Made by a program: the position numbers and the translations under genes. The notes under the pieces are model-generated. The model had not been told where the DNA came from and searched no databases. It saw only the letters and a program-made list of their open reading frames with translations. From CAZSSM01 sp964609385 (GTDB taxonomy: Bacteria > Planctomycetota > Planctomycetia > Isosphaerales > Isosphaeraceae), in NCBI GenBank assembly GCA_964609385.1, contig CAZSSM010000109.1, positions 1-19,746 of the forward strand: a stretch of DNA of 19,746 nucleotides, in the 5' to 3' direction. This document shows, piece by piece, positions 6,167 through 15,000 of the stretch (its first letter is position 1; the number at the start of each line of letters is the position of its first letter).

Positions 6167-7246
6167 ATGAATGTGGAGGCGCAGGGGATTGCGGGTCAAT
6201 CGGGCATCGGCGAGGGTGACGGTGCTATCGATTCAACCGTAGCCCAATTCGTCACCGATGTTCGGCAACGTGTCGGCACGGTCGTCGTCGGGCAAGACGT
6301 CGTCGTTGAGCGCCTCCTGATCGCCCTGTTCACGGGCGGACACCTGCTCCTGCAAGGCGTGCCCGGTCTGGCCAAGACCCTGTTAGTCTCGACCTTGGCC
6401 AAGTCGATCGATCTGAACTTCAGCCGGATCCAGTTCACCGTCGACCTCCTGCCCTCGGACATCCTTGGTTCGGAGATCCTCGACCAGCGGACCAACGAGT
6501 TCCGAGTTGTGAAAGGTCCGATCTTCACCAACCTCCTGCTGGCCGACGAGATTAATCGCGCCGCCCCGAAAGTCCAGTCTGCCCTGCTGGAAGCGATGCA
6601 GGAGCGCCGGGTGACTATCGGTGGCGATACCTTTTCCCTGCCAGCCCCGTTCTTAGTCATCGCGACCCAGAACCCGGTTGAGCAGAGCGGAACCTTCGAA
6701 CTGCCCGAGGCCCAGCTCGATCGGTTCATGCTCTGCCACCGCCTGATTTATCCCACCCCAGAGGAAGAGAAGGAAGTCCTCCGCCGTAACGCTCGACTGG
6801 GGATCCGTCGCGAAGACCGAGGCGCGGTGGCCCGAACCGAATTCGATGTGCTGGAGCGTGAGCCGGTGGCTGACGTTGAGGCGCTGGTTCGCGCAATGGA
6901 AGCAGTCCACCACGTCTACGTCAGCGAGACTTTCCTCGACCACGTCGTCTCGGTCGTCGACCGCACGCGGAACGACCCGAGGTTGGAACTCGGGTGCAGC
7001 CCGCGCGCCGGGATCGCGCTGATCAAGTCGGCGCGGGCGCGGGCGTTGGTCCAAGGTCGCGGACACGTCATTCCCGAAGACCTCTTCGCCCTGGCCGAGG
7101 ACGTCATCCTGCACCGGGTCCGCCTGACCTATGAAGCCCTCGCTAAAGGAGAGACCGGCCCATCGGTCCTCCGCGACATCTTGACCCGGTTTGGGGCACC
7201 GGGTCCGATCGCGGGTCGAAACGGTCACACGCCCGCTCGGGTCTGA
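6167..7246 (+). CDS. MoxR-family AAA+ ATPase
   Basis: MoxR ATPases act as chaperone-like motors that assemble or activate VWA-domain partners, for example inserting metals in methanol dehydrogenase systems. The 359-residue protein shows the family motifs in order: Walker A GVPGLAKT (64-71), Walker B LLLADE (123-128), the MoxR-typical INRAAPKVQSALLEAMQE, sensor 1 in IATQNP (N169) and the arginine-finger region FELPEAQLDRF (R186). A C-terminal lid domain follows. The ATG at 6167 has GGGAG eight bases upstream. It is the first gene of a seven-gene same-strand run, followed after 101 bp by a DUF58 gene, which is the usual partner order. Its specific client here is unknown; the VWA proteins downstream are the obvious candidates. 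Confidence 0.95.
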   Translation: MNVEAQGIAGQSGIGEGDGAIDSTVAQFVTDVRQRVGTVVVGQDVVVERLLIALFTGGHLLLQGVPGLAKTLLVSTLAKSIDLNFSRIQFTVDLLPSDILGSEILDQRTNEFRVVKGPIFTNLLLADEINRAAPKVQSALLEAMQERRVTIGGDTFSLPAPFLVIATQNPVEQSGTFELPEAQLDRFMLCHRLIYPTPEEEKEVLRRNARLGIRREDRGAVARTEFDVLEREPVADVEALVRAMEAVHHVYVSETFLDHVVSVVDRTRNDPRLELGCSPRAGIALIKSARARALVQGRGHVIPEDLFALAEDVILHRVRLTYEALAKGETGPSVLRDILTRFGAPGPIAGRNGHTPARV

Positions 7247-7304
7247 TCGCTCGGTCCGAGATTCGCTCATGAGCCAGGCTAGCTTTCGATCATTCACCGA
7301 GTGC

Positions 7305-7312
7305 GTGTACAC
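7305..7312. repeat. Palindrome GTGTACAC in the moxR/DUF58 gap
   Basis: An 8-bp perfect palindrome 36 bases upstream of the DUF58 start. It shares the GTGTAC core with the dyad upstream of lexA (3160-3169). Too short to be significant by itself. Confidence 0.2.
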
Positions 7313-7347
7313 CACAAACAAGCCTCTCGCCGACGAGGTCGACCGCG

Positions 7348-8208
7348 ATGCAGGGTACCCTCGACTCGACCGAGATTCTGGATTCGCGACGCTTTCGCGT
7401 CGCTGTCAAGCGCCTGGCCGACACGCTCAGCTATGGGACCGACCGTTCACCGTTCCTAGGATCGGGCATCGAGTACGTGCAGTCGCGTCCCTATCAATTC
7501 GGCGACCCGATCCGCTCGATCGATTGGCGGGTCACAGCCCGGACCCAACGCGTCCACGTCAAGGAGTACGAAGCGCCCAAGCGGCTTCCGGCTTATCTGC
7601 TGGTCGACACCTCGGCGTCAATGACGATCGGCTCAAGACCGGTCACTAAGTATGCCACGGCCGTCTTCCTGGCCGGGGGGCTTGCCCTCGCCTGCCTGGA
7701 CCGAGTCAGCCCGGTCGGTCTGCTGGCCGTCGGCGAGCGTGGGCTCCATGTGCGCCCGAGCCTCTCACGTGATACGGTCATGCAGTGGCTTCACGGCCTC
7801 CGAACGTTCCGCTACGACGAGGCGACCACCCTGGGCGGCCGGCTCGCTGAACTGACTCCCCAGTTAGCTCAGCGGGCTTTGGTGATCGTCCTCAGCGACC
7901 TGCACGATCCCGGCGGGATCCCAGCCCTGAAGCGGCTCCGACAGCAGCACGACTGTTGCGTGCTCCAACTCCGCGACCCGGCCGAGGAACGGCTCCGAGG
8001 GGTCGGGTTCCTCCGCGCCCGGGAGGCCGAGACCGGCCGTCGATTCGTCACCCGAGGCGGTGGCGACTGGCTCAATCAACCCGCTCTCGAGGCCGACCTG
8101 AGACGCTCGGGAATCGATCACCTCCGGATCGACATCGATCGGCCCTACGTCTCACGAGTCCGCCAATACTTCGCTACCCGCGACCTGCTCGGCCGTGGAG
8201 CCCGCTAA
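7348..8208 (+). CDS. DUF58 domain protein with VWA-type metal site
   Basis: DUF58 proteins are the usual neighbours and presumed partners of MoxR ATPases. The 286-residue product carries the DUF58 signature GDPIRSIDWRVTART (52-66) and, after it, a MIDAS-like D-x-S-x-S at 87-91 (DTSAS) within LLVDTSASM, followed later by VIVLSDLHD. No signal peptide or clear membrane helix is seen, so it is probably cytoplasmic or peripheral. The ATG at 7348 has GAGG about nine bases upstream. Its TAA stop overlaps the next ATG in TAATG, so the two genes are likely coupled in translation. It is shorter than many BatA-operon DUF58 proteins, which often carry two N-terminal TM helices; here those are absent. Confidence 0.92.
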   Translation: MQGTLDSTEILDSRRFRVAVKRLADTLSYGTDRSPFLGSGIEYVQSRPYQFGDPIRSIDWRVTARTQRVHVKEYEAPKRLPAYLLVDTSASMTIGSRPVTKYATAVFLAGGLALACLDRVSPVGLLAVGERGLHVRPSLSRDTVMQWLHGLRTFRYDEATTLGGRLAELTPQLAQRALVIVLSDLHDPGGIPALKRLRQQHDCCVLQLRDPAEERLRGVGFLRAREAETGRRFVTRGGGDWLNQPALEADLRRSGIDHLRIDIDRPYVSRVRQYFATRDLLGRGAR

Positions 8209-9089
8209 TGCGTCACGTGTTCATGATTATTGGATGGCTCGCCGCGTCAATCCTCCCTGGGATCGCGATCGCTCAGGAGGGCCCTGTTGCGGAGAGTCCC
8301 GACTCCGATCGCCCGACCCCGACCGTCGGAATGCCCGCGAGGCTGGAGGCGGTCGTCTTGCCAGGTCCCGAACTACAAGCCAAACCCTTAGAAAATCGGG
8401 CCGACCCGATCGTACTCCGCGTGTTGGAAACCTATCCCCACGGGACCGCGCATCGCTATGACCTCGAATTCTACGGCCTGGAACCGGGGACCTTCGACCT
8501 GACCAACTACCTGAAACCGGTCGATCCCAAGGCAGAATCATTGACGTTACCCCCATTGCTCGTAGAGATCCTGCCGATCCTGCCGCCCGAGGCGTTCCGT
8601 CCTAACCCGCTGAAGGCGTCGGGTACTCCCTGGCTGGGCGGCTATCGCCTCGCCTTGATCGGGATCGGGACCGCCTGGGTCTTGGGATTGGTCGCGATCC
8701 TGACGCTTGGACGCCGACGGGTGGGACAGGCTTCCGGAGTGAGCGAGTCCAATGCGCCCGCTACGGTCGCCGATCGATTGCGTCCGCTCGTGGAAGCGGC
8801 CATGGCCGGCACCCTCGACGCCGATCGACGCGCTGAGCTGGAGCGGACCTTGATCACGTATTGGCGCGAACGGCTCGATCTCGAAGACCTCGATGCCATC
8901 GAGGCGCTGGCCGTGCTCCGCTCTCATGAGGAGGCCGGCCCCCTCTTGCAACGCTTGGAGGACTGGCTCCATCGTCCACCGGGCACAGTCGAATCGGTCG
9001 ACCTCAGCGCCCTGCTGGAGCCCTACCGAGACCAGACCGCCTCATCGCTCGAACGTGGAGGGGCTGGGCTCGACCCAGCGCACGCCTAA
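8208..9089 (+). CDS. Signal-peptide, single-TM protein of the MoxR operon (DUF4381-like position)
   Basis: A 293-residue protein of no confidently recognised family. Residues 1-22 form a signal peptide ending near IAIA/Q. An exported segment of about 120 residues follows, with a likely beta-rich stretch at RYDLEFYGLEPGTFDLTNYL. One TM helix spans about 148-168 (LALIGIGTAWVLGLVAILTL), then RRR marks the cytoplasmic side, and a helical tail of about 120 residues contains RLRPLVEAAM and DADRRAELERTL. The position between DUF58 and the BatA-like VWA gene is where DUF4381-type proteins occur in other Bat operons, which is the basis for the tentative label. Start and stop both overlap the neighbours in TAATG junctions. 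The tail resembles that of the giant protein at 12082-16203. Confidence 0.75.
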   Translation: MRHVFMIIGWLAASILPGIAIAQEGPVAESPDSDRPTPTVGMPARLEAVVLPGPELQAKPLENRADPIVLRVLETYPHGTAHRYDLEFYGLEPGTFDLTNYLKPVDPKAESLTLPPLLVEILPILPPEAFRPNPLKASGTPWLGGYRLALIGIGTAWVLGLVAILTLGRRRVGQASGVSESNAPATVADRLRPLVEAAMAGTLDADRRAELERTLITYWRERLDLEDLDAIEALAVLRSHEEAGPLLQRLEDWLHRPPGTVESVDLSALLEPYRDQTASSLERGGAGLDPAHA

Positions 9090-10060
9090 TGCCCGTCGCC
9101 ACCGTCCTCAATTCGCCACTGGAAGGGATCCCCATCCCGTCGACCAGCTTCGCCTACCCCTGGGTTCTGATGCTCTGGGTCATTCCGATCTGGTTGCTCA
9201 GCCGGGTCTGGTGGCGTCGCATCGAGTCCGGCGTGGCACTGCCGTTCGACCACGGTCAGCAGGCAACCGGGTACGGTTGGCGGTTCGCCCTCTGTCTGAC
9301 CGAGTCGCTCCCCCCATTGATCCTGGCCGTTGTCATCGCGATCCTCGCTGGACCCCGCCAACTGAGCGAGCCGAGGACTCGTCGAGCCCTGACCAACATC
9401 GAGTTCTGCGTCGACATCTCCGGGAGTATGACGGCCTCCTTCGGCGATGGGTCCCGATACGACGCCTCGATGCAGGCGATCAACGAGTTCCTCGACTTTC
9501 GTCAGGGCGACGCGTTTGGTCTGACGTTCTTCGGCAACTCGGTCCTGCACTGGGTCCCGTTGACCAGCGACGTCTCGGCCTTCCGTTGCGCCCCGCCGTT
9601 CATGCGGCCCGAGGTTGCCCCGCCCTGGTTCGGCGGAACCGAGATCGGCAAGGCCCTCATGGCCTGTCGTTCGATCCTCGTCGAACGCGAGCAGGGCGAC
9701 CGAATGATCGTGCTCGTCTCCGACGGTTACAGCTCAGACCTGTTCGGCGGAAATGACCTGAAACTGGCCCAAACCTTCAATGACGATGAGATCGTTGTCT
9801 ACGCCGTCCACATCGGAGGTGGCGAACCCCCCGATCCGATCGTCAACATCACGGGCCTGACTGGCGGCGAAGTTTTTAATCCCGGTGACGTCGATGGTCT
9901 CCGAGGGGTCTTTCGACGGATCGATGATATGCAGCAGGCCGAATTGGAGAAGACCGTCGCCGAGTCGCTCGACGACTACGCCGGCTGGAGCGTCCTCGGG
10001 CTGTCGCTTGGAGCGCTATACCTCGCATCGCTGTTCGGACTGAGGTATACGCCATGGTGA
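9089..10060 (+). CDS. BatA-like VWA-domain membrane protein
   Basis: A 323-residue membrane protein with the BatA layout: two N-terminal helices (about 24-40 and 70-88), an exported or cytoplasm-facing VWA domain, and a C-terminal helix (about 301-319). The metal-ion-dependent adhesion site is complete: DISGS at 109-113, T184 in FGGTEIG and D212 in VSDG. Proteins of this type are proposed to bind ligands through a divalent cation and to be remodelled by the MoxR ATPase. In Bacteroides the bat genes were linked to aerotolerance; that role cannot be assumed here. It begins in a TAATG overlap and ends overlapping the next gene by 7 bases (ATGGTGA), so all three genes are probably made in fixed ratio. 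Confidence 0.9.
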   Translation: MPVATVLNSPLEGIPIPSTSFAYPWVLMLWVIPIWLLSRVWWRRIESGVALPFDHGQQATGYGWRFALCLTESLPPLILAVVIAILAGPRQLSEPRTRRALTNIEFCVDISGSMTASFGDGSRYDASMQAINEFLDFRQGDAFGLTFFGNSVLHWVPLTSDVSAFRCAPPFMRPEVAPPWFGGTEIGKALMACRSILVEREQGDRMIVLVSDGYSSDLFGGNDLKLAQTFNDDEIVVYAVHIGGGEPPDPIVNITGLTGGEVFNPGDVDGLRGVFRRIDDMQQAELEKTVAESLDDYAGWSVLGLSLGALYLASLFGLRYTPW

Positions 10061-11055
10061 GCCCCGTCCCCCCCGAGACCTGGATCCCCCTGCCCGAACT
10101 GGTCGCTGCCGGTGCGGCACTGCTGGCCACCGTAGCGGAGGTCCTGCACGCGCGACGTGTGGCCCAGCTAAAGCGGCTCGCCTTCGGACCCGATGAGGGG
10201 GCCGCCCTCTGGGCCAAGTTGACGCCTGCGTTCCGCGCCTTGGCCGTGGCCGCTCTGGCCTGGGGCTTGACGACCCTGCTGATGCTCTCACCGAAGATCC
10301 ACCGAGCCGATGCGTCGATCGAAGAGGGTCCGCCGAAACGGCTCCTGCTCGTGCTCGACGTCTCACCCAGCATGCGCCTGGAGGACGCGGGCCCCTCGGG
10401 AGAACAGCCGAGGATGGGTCGAGCCTCCGATGTCCTGGAGTCGTTTTTCAAGCGGGTCGCCATCTCGACCTACCGGATCAGCGTGGTGGCGGTCTACAAC
10501 GGGGCCAAGCCGGTCGTCGTCGATACGCGTGACCTCGAAGTCGTACGCAACATCCTCAACGATTTGCCGATGCACTACGCCTTCAATGCGGGTCGAACGG
10601 ACCTGTTTGCCGGGCTCGACGAGGCGGCCGAGATCGCTGCGCCCTGGGAGCCCGATAGCACTGTGCTGATGCTCGTTACCGACGGTGACACGGTCCCCTC
10701 GACCGGCCTGCCTGCCATGCCGGCCTCGATCTCCGACGTGCTCGTCATCGGAGTCGGTGATCCGCGTCAAGGGTCTTTCATCGATGGCCAGCAATCGCGT
10801 CAGGACGTCGCCACGCTCCGCCAACTGGCCGTTCGGTTGAAGGGAACCTACCACGACGCCAATGAGAAACACATCCCCTCGGCCTTGATCGCGTCGCTCG
10901 GCCGCGATTCGAGTTCGGGGGATCTCGTCCGCCTCACGCGTCGCGAGTACGCGTTGATCGCGATCGGCCTCAGCGCCCTGGTGCTGGCGGCCCTCCCGCC
11001 ATTACTCCAACACTTCGGGACGGCCTGGCGCCCCGGCGTCCGTTTTCCTCGATGA
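10054..11055 (+). CDS. BatB-like VWA-domain membrane protein
   Basis: A 333-residue second VWA protein. Hydrophobic segments lie at about 13-30 and 60-79. The VWA domain carries a full MIDAS: DVSPS at 102-106, T182 in AGRTDLF and D210 in VTDGD. A last helix spans about 299-318 (YALIAIGLSALVLAALPPLL). It differs clearly from the BatA-like neighbour in sequence, so the pair is not a recent duplication. The paired BatA/BatB order is known in MoxR operons, where the two are thought to act together at the membrane. The ATG at 10054 lies inside the end of the previous gene, and the downstream helical gene follows after 114 bp. Confidence 0.88.
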   Translation: MVSPVPPETWIPLPELVAAGAALLATVAEVLHARRVAQLKRLAFGPDEGAALWAKLTPAFRALAVAALAWGLTTLLMLSPKIHRADASIEEGPPKRLLLVLDVSPSMRLEDAGPSGEQPRMGRASDVLESFFKRVAISTYRISVVAVYNGAKPVVVDTRDLEVVRNILNDLPMHYAFNAGRTDLFAGLDEAAEIAAPWEPDSTVLMLVTDGDTVPSTGLPAMPASISDVLVIGVGDPRQGSFIDGQQSRQDVATLRQLAVRLKGTYHDANEKHIPSALIASLGRDSSSGDLVRLTRREYALIAIGLSALVLAALPPLLQHFGTAWRPGVRFPR

Positions 11056-11169
11056 CCCACCCGAACTTGCCCGCAGTTACCAGTCGTCGTTGGGACCGGA
11101 GAGGCCCATCTCTGTCCGCGTCCCGCAGACCTCCTGTCCGTTGGTCGAGCAAATGAGAAAGGGACCCCG

Positions 11170-11886
11170 ATGCGAATGATTGCCCTGATGGGCTGGCTGA
11201 TGATCCCGGTGCTTCTGGGAGCGTATCACTACGGCCCCGGCCAAGACGGTCTCCGAATGGACCAGATCGCCGATGCCCTCGACGTGGCCGACACGGCGGC
11301 AACCGAAGGTCGTTGGGCCGATGCGGCCGAAGGCTACGACCAGGCCCTTGCCGAACTGCCCAAGGACCAAGCCGACGAGGCTGCGCGGATCCGCCTCGAG
11401 CGTGACAAGGCCTGGATGATGGCCGCCAAACTGCCTGAGGCCCGCGTCGACCTGGAGGCCCTCGTCGAAGAACTGGAGGCCGACGAGAATGCCGATCCGG
11501 CCCTCCTGGACGAGTCCCGTGAGGCTCTGGCCCAGTCGCTCTTCTATCTCACCTGGCTGATGCGGCTGGAGGGCGAGGGCCGCGAAGCCTGGGAACCCGA
11601 GATCGAGTCGGCGCGTCAGACCTATCGTCTGCTCGCCGAGCGTGCCGAGGCTGAGGCCGATGATCAGGCCGCCACGCGTCACAAGGAAGACCTGGAAGGC
11701 GCCATCCGCTTAGCGAGGATGGATCTTTCCGAGCTTCAAGGATTGGCGATCCCTTCTCAGTGCCAAGGCTGCTGCAGTGGTCAGTGTAACAGCAAGGGGA
11801 AGAAGCCCAGTCAAAATCGCTCGCAAAGTCCCAAGGACGCCCGCGGTGCAAGCTCCGGCCCGCCGCCCGACGGTGTGGGCTCCTGA
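11170..11886 (+). CDS. BatC-like helical exported protein with cysteine-rich motif
   Basis: A 238-residue protein with a short hydrophobic N-terminus (about 3-18, MIALMGWLMIPVLLGA) that may be a signal anchor. It is followed by acidic, Ala/Glu-rich helices. The segment from ADTAATEGRWADAAEGYDQAL (about 40-60) reads like a TPR helix pair. Near the end is CQGCCSGQC (198-206), four cysteines in nine residues, then a basic K/S/Q stretch and a proline-glycine tail (SSGPPPDGVGS). TPR proteins (BatC/BatE) follow VWA genes in other Bat operons, supporting a role in complex assembly. The cysteine motif is unlike a lipobox or CXXCH. It could bind metal or form disulfides. Start ATG 11170 has AAAGGGA shortly upstream. 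Confidence 0.78.
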   Translation: MRMIALMGWLMIPVLLGAYHYGPGQDGLRMDQIADALDVADTAATEGRWADAAEGYDQALAELPKDQADEAARIRLERDKAWMMAAKLPEARVDLEALVEELEADENADPALLDESREALAQSLFYLTWLMRLEGEGREAWEPEIESARQTYRLLAERAEAEADDQAATRHKEDLEGAIRLARMDLSELQGLAIPSQCQGCCSGQCNSKGKKPSQNRSQSPKDARGASSGPPPDGVGS

Positions 11887-12081
11887 CCTCGGATCGACCG
11901 ATCGCGGGCAAACGGGTCACGGACCGAAGATTGGTCTGGGACCCATATCCCGGCCCTCCTGAGAACGCACCGACGAACTTCCTCTCCATCGACCAATCAA
12001 CGGATCCGTTGTCGAGGGCGAAACGACGTGCTTCGTCCGTCCTTTATCTCAACATTTCTTAACCTTTGCACCCATTCCACC

Positions 12082-15000
12082 ATGGACGTTACCCCTCGAA
12101 GCGCCCACAACCGGCCCTGCGTTATCCTGATCCTCGCCGGCATGGCGATCGGGATGGGTCTTGGATCCGCAGTCGAACCGTCGATGGCCCAAGCCACCGC
12201 AACTCTCAGAGTTGAGCTCCCGTCAAACGCACCTGAAGAGAACGACCGGGAGGTCCTCGAGCTACCCAAAGACGTCTTCGCCCCCGCCGAGGGTTCGACC
12301 GAGAATGAAGCACAGGAGCAGGCCATCAAGGCCCAGCGCCTTCAGGTAATTAATCAGGTCACCATCGATCGCCGACCCTCGACCATCCTGAAGACCAAGG
12401 CGGCTCCCGAGGAAGTCGAGGGCGAGGGTGATGAGAAAGCCGATCCCAAGGACGATCAGCCCACCGTATCGGCCCCAGCCCCTGCCCCTGCTGCGACTGC
12501 GGCCCAACCTCGATCCGTGCCGGTCTCCTCGACGATCAGGGCCTCGACGATCGTCGTCTCGTCCCGAGCCGCAACTCTAAGCACGGGAATGGCCCGACCG
12601 TCCGGCACGACGGCGATCCGCCTCTCTCCCTCCGGAACGGTGGTCTCGGGCGCGTCGGCCGAGGCTTTGGCCGCAGCCCAAGCCGCAGCCATGACTGCTC
12701 AAGCGACCCAGACCGCAGCAGATCCGAACGCGGTCGATACCGCCGCCGTCAACGAGGCCGTCGAGGCGTTCCGACAAGAACTCAAAAGCTTCGAACGCTC
12801 GGTGACGCTCGGCGATTGGAAGGCGGTCGGGAACGATCTGGAAGGGTTGGAGGAGGATGAGGCCAAGGCGCTCTATTCGCGAATCCTCCAAGGTCTGCCG
12901 AGCATTCCGCGATCGGCGATGATGGGCGTTCGGCCTGAGATGCAGCCGTACCAGGAGAAGAACGAGGTCTCGTGCGCCGATGTGATCGATCTTGCCCGGA
13001 TCGCACCAATCGACCTGGACGATGCGACTCTCGGGCTCCTTGGGCGACTGCTCGCTTATGCCCTAGGCAACGGGCAGGACATCGAGGATGCGCTGACGAG
13101 GATCCGGGCCGAGGTGGCATCGGCCGAGGACGAGGATGAGTCGACCGAATCGGCCGTCGATCGGCTCCAGGGGGCTCGCCTGTTGCTGAACGCGGGACGG
13201 GCCGTCGAAGCCGGCGAGTTCCTGCCATCACTCGACGAGGCGATCGCCAAGGATGAACGCAAGACCCTGAACATGGTCGCCCGCCACCTCCTGGCCATCC
13301 ATCGACGCGATGGGAAACCGGCTCAACTCGAGGAAGCTTGGCGCGCGACGCAAGCGGTCTTGGCCACCGGGGCCGTCGAGGAAACCGAGAAGACCGAGGC
13401 GCTAACCCGTGCAGTCGAACTGGCCTCGCGCGTCCGCGAAGAATTGGGTCAACGCTGGCTGGTCGACAGCTTCCGCGAACGGCCCGAACTGGGCCTGGAG
13501 ATCATTGCGGCCATCGGCACAGCCGCCTCGCAGGGGCTGGCCGCCCGACCGAACGACACCGACGGGCGCCTCCGCGACCTGAGCTTGCTCCGAGAGGCCG
13601 TCGAGGCCCTCATCGACCTCAAGCCCGGCGAGGCCGCCGAGACCTGGAGCGAGAGTCTCACCCTCCTGGCCGTTACTTGGCTCCGAGAAGCGCGTCACTC
13701 CCTCACCTATGACCGTTCGACGGCTCGTGGACCGATCCTCCAACGGGATATCTATGGAAACATCTTTTATTCGTCAACCGTGGATAACCAGGCGATGATG
13801 ATGTCGCGCATGAACAACAACCGAATTCCGTCGGCGATCCCGATGGGCAAGCTGCTCCCAATCCGGCCGCACGCCCCCTGGCGAAAGGCCGTCGAGCCGG
13901 GACTCCAGCCCGAGTTGGAAGCCGTCGTCGCCAGGCTCCACCTCAAGGTAGGTGAGGAGGACGAGGCCTTCCCGCACATCGAGAGCCTGGCTGAGGATCA
14001 CCCCGACCTGGCTCACGAACTGGCCGAGGAGTTCCTCCGCGTCTGGACCAGGAATCACGACCCCAACGCGGCCCGGAGCCTCACCAACTCGTACATCTTC
14101 ATGTATGGCTTCGAACAAAAAGCCGAGGGGATCCCCCTGACGCGGTCCAAACAGCAGCGTAACCTCAAAGACCTCGCCAGTTGGATCGGTCGGCTGCGCG
14201 ACTTGCCGATTCCCCCGCTCGACGAGAAGCTGCTCACGCGGGCCTTCACCACCTGCCACAGCGCCGCCGAGGTCTACCGGCTGGAAGCGATCGAATCGGT
14301 CTTCGGCTCACTCGATGCGTTGGAGCCGGACGTGCTCGCATCGCTCATCCAGCAGATGCGGCTGAACCTGTCCGGGCTCTGGCGGCTGCCGGCGACCCAA
14401 CAGAACGCCAAGACCAACCGGCGTAAGAAGGATATTGAGGCCGAGGTCCGTCGTGGCTATCAGGTCGCCCGACGCGTCATCGAAGGGGCCATGGAGACCT
14501 ACCCCGATCACCACGCGCTGGTCCGTGCCCTGGCCGCGATCCGCCACGACGAGAACGATTACCTCAACGATCTTCAACCGTCCTCCGAGTTCACCGCCCG
14601 ACGCCTCGAAGCGCTCGACCTCTTCGCCCGCGCCGCCGACCTCTACGCCGAGCGGGTCCCCGAACTCGAGGAGGACGAGTTCGACATCGAGCCATACTAC
14701 CAATGGTTCTCCGCCGCATTGGGCGCCTGTGACCTCAACCAGATCGAGGAGGGCGATCAGGCTGTCTCGTCCGAGGCGTCGCGGATCCGTGAGGCGATCG
14801 CGGCGCTGCCAGGGGACTCCGCCGACGAACATCTCGGTCGTATGGCCAACGGACTCTTCACCCGGATGAGCGCACTCAATCCGGCCGTGAAGTTCCGCTA
14901 CCTGCGACTCGGCTTTGAGATTGTCGGCGACGACGAGCGTGCCGTTGAGGCGCGCAAGGTCTACGACTACTACCAAGACCTGGTCACCGAGATCGATCTG

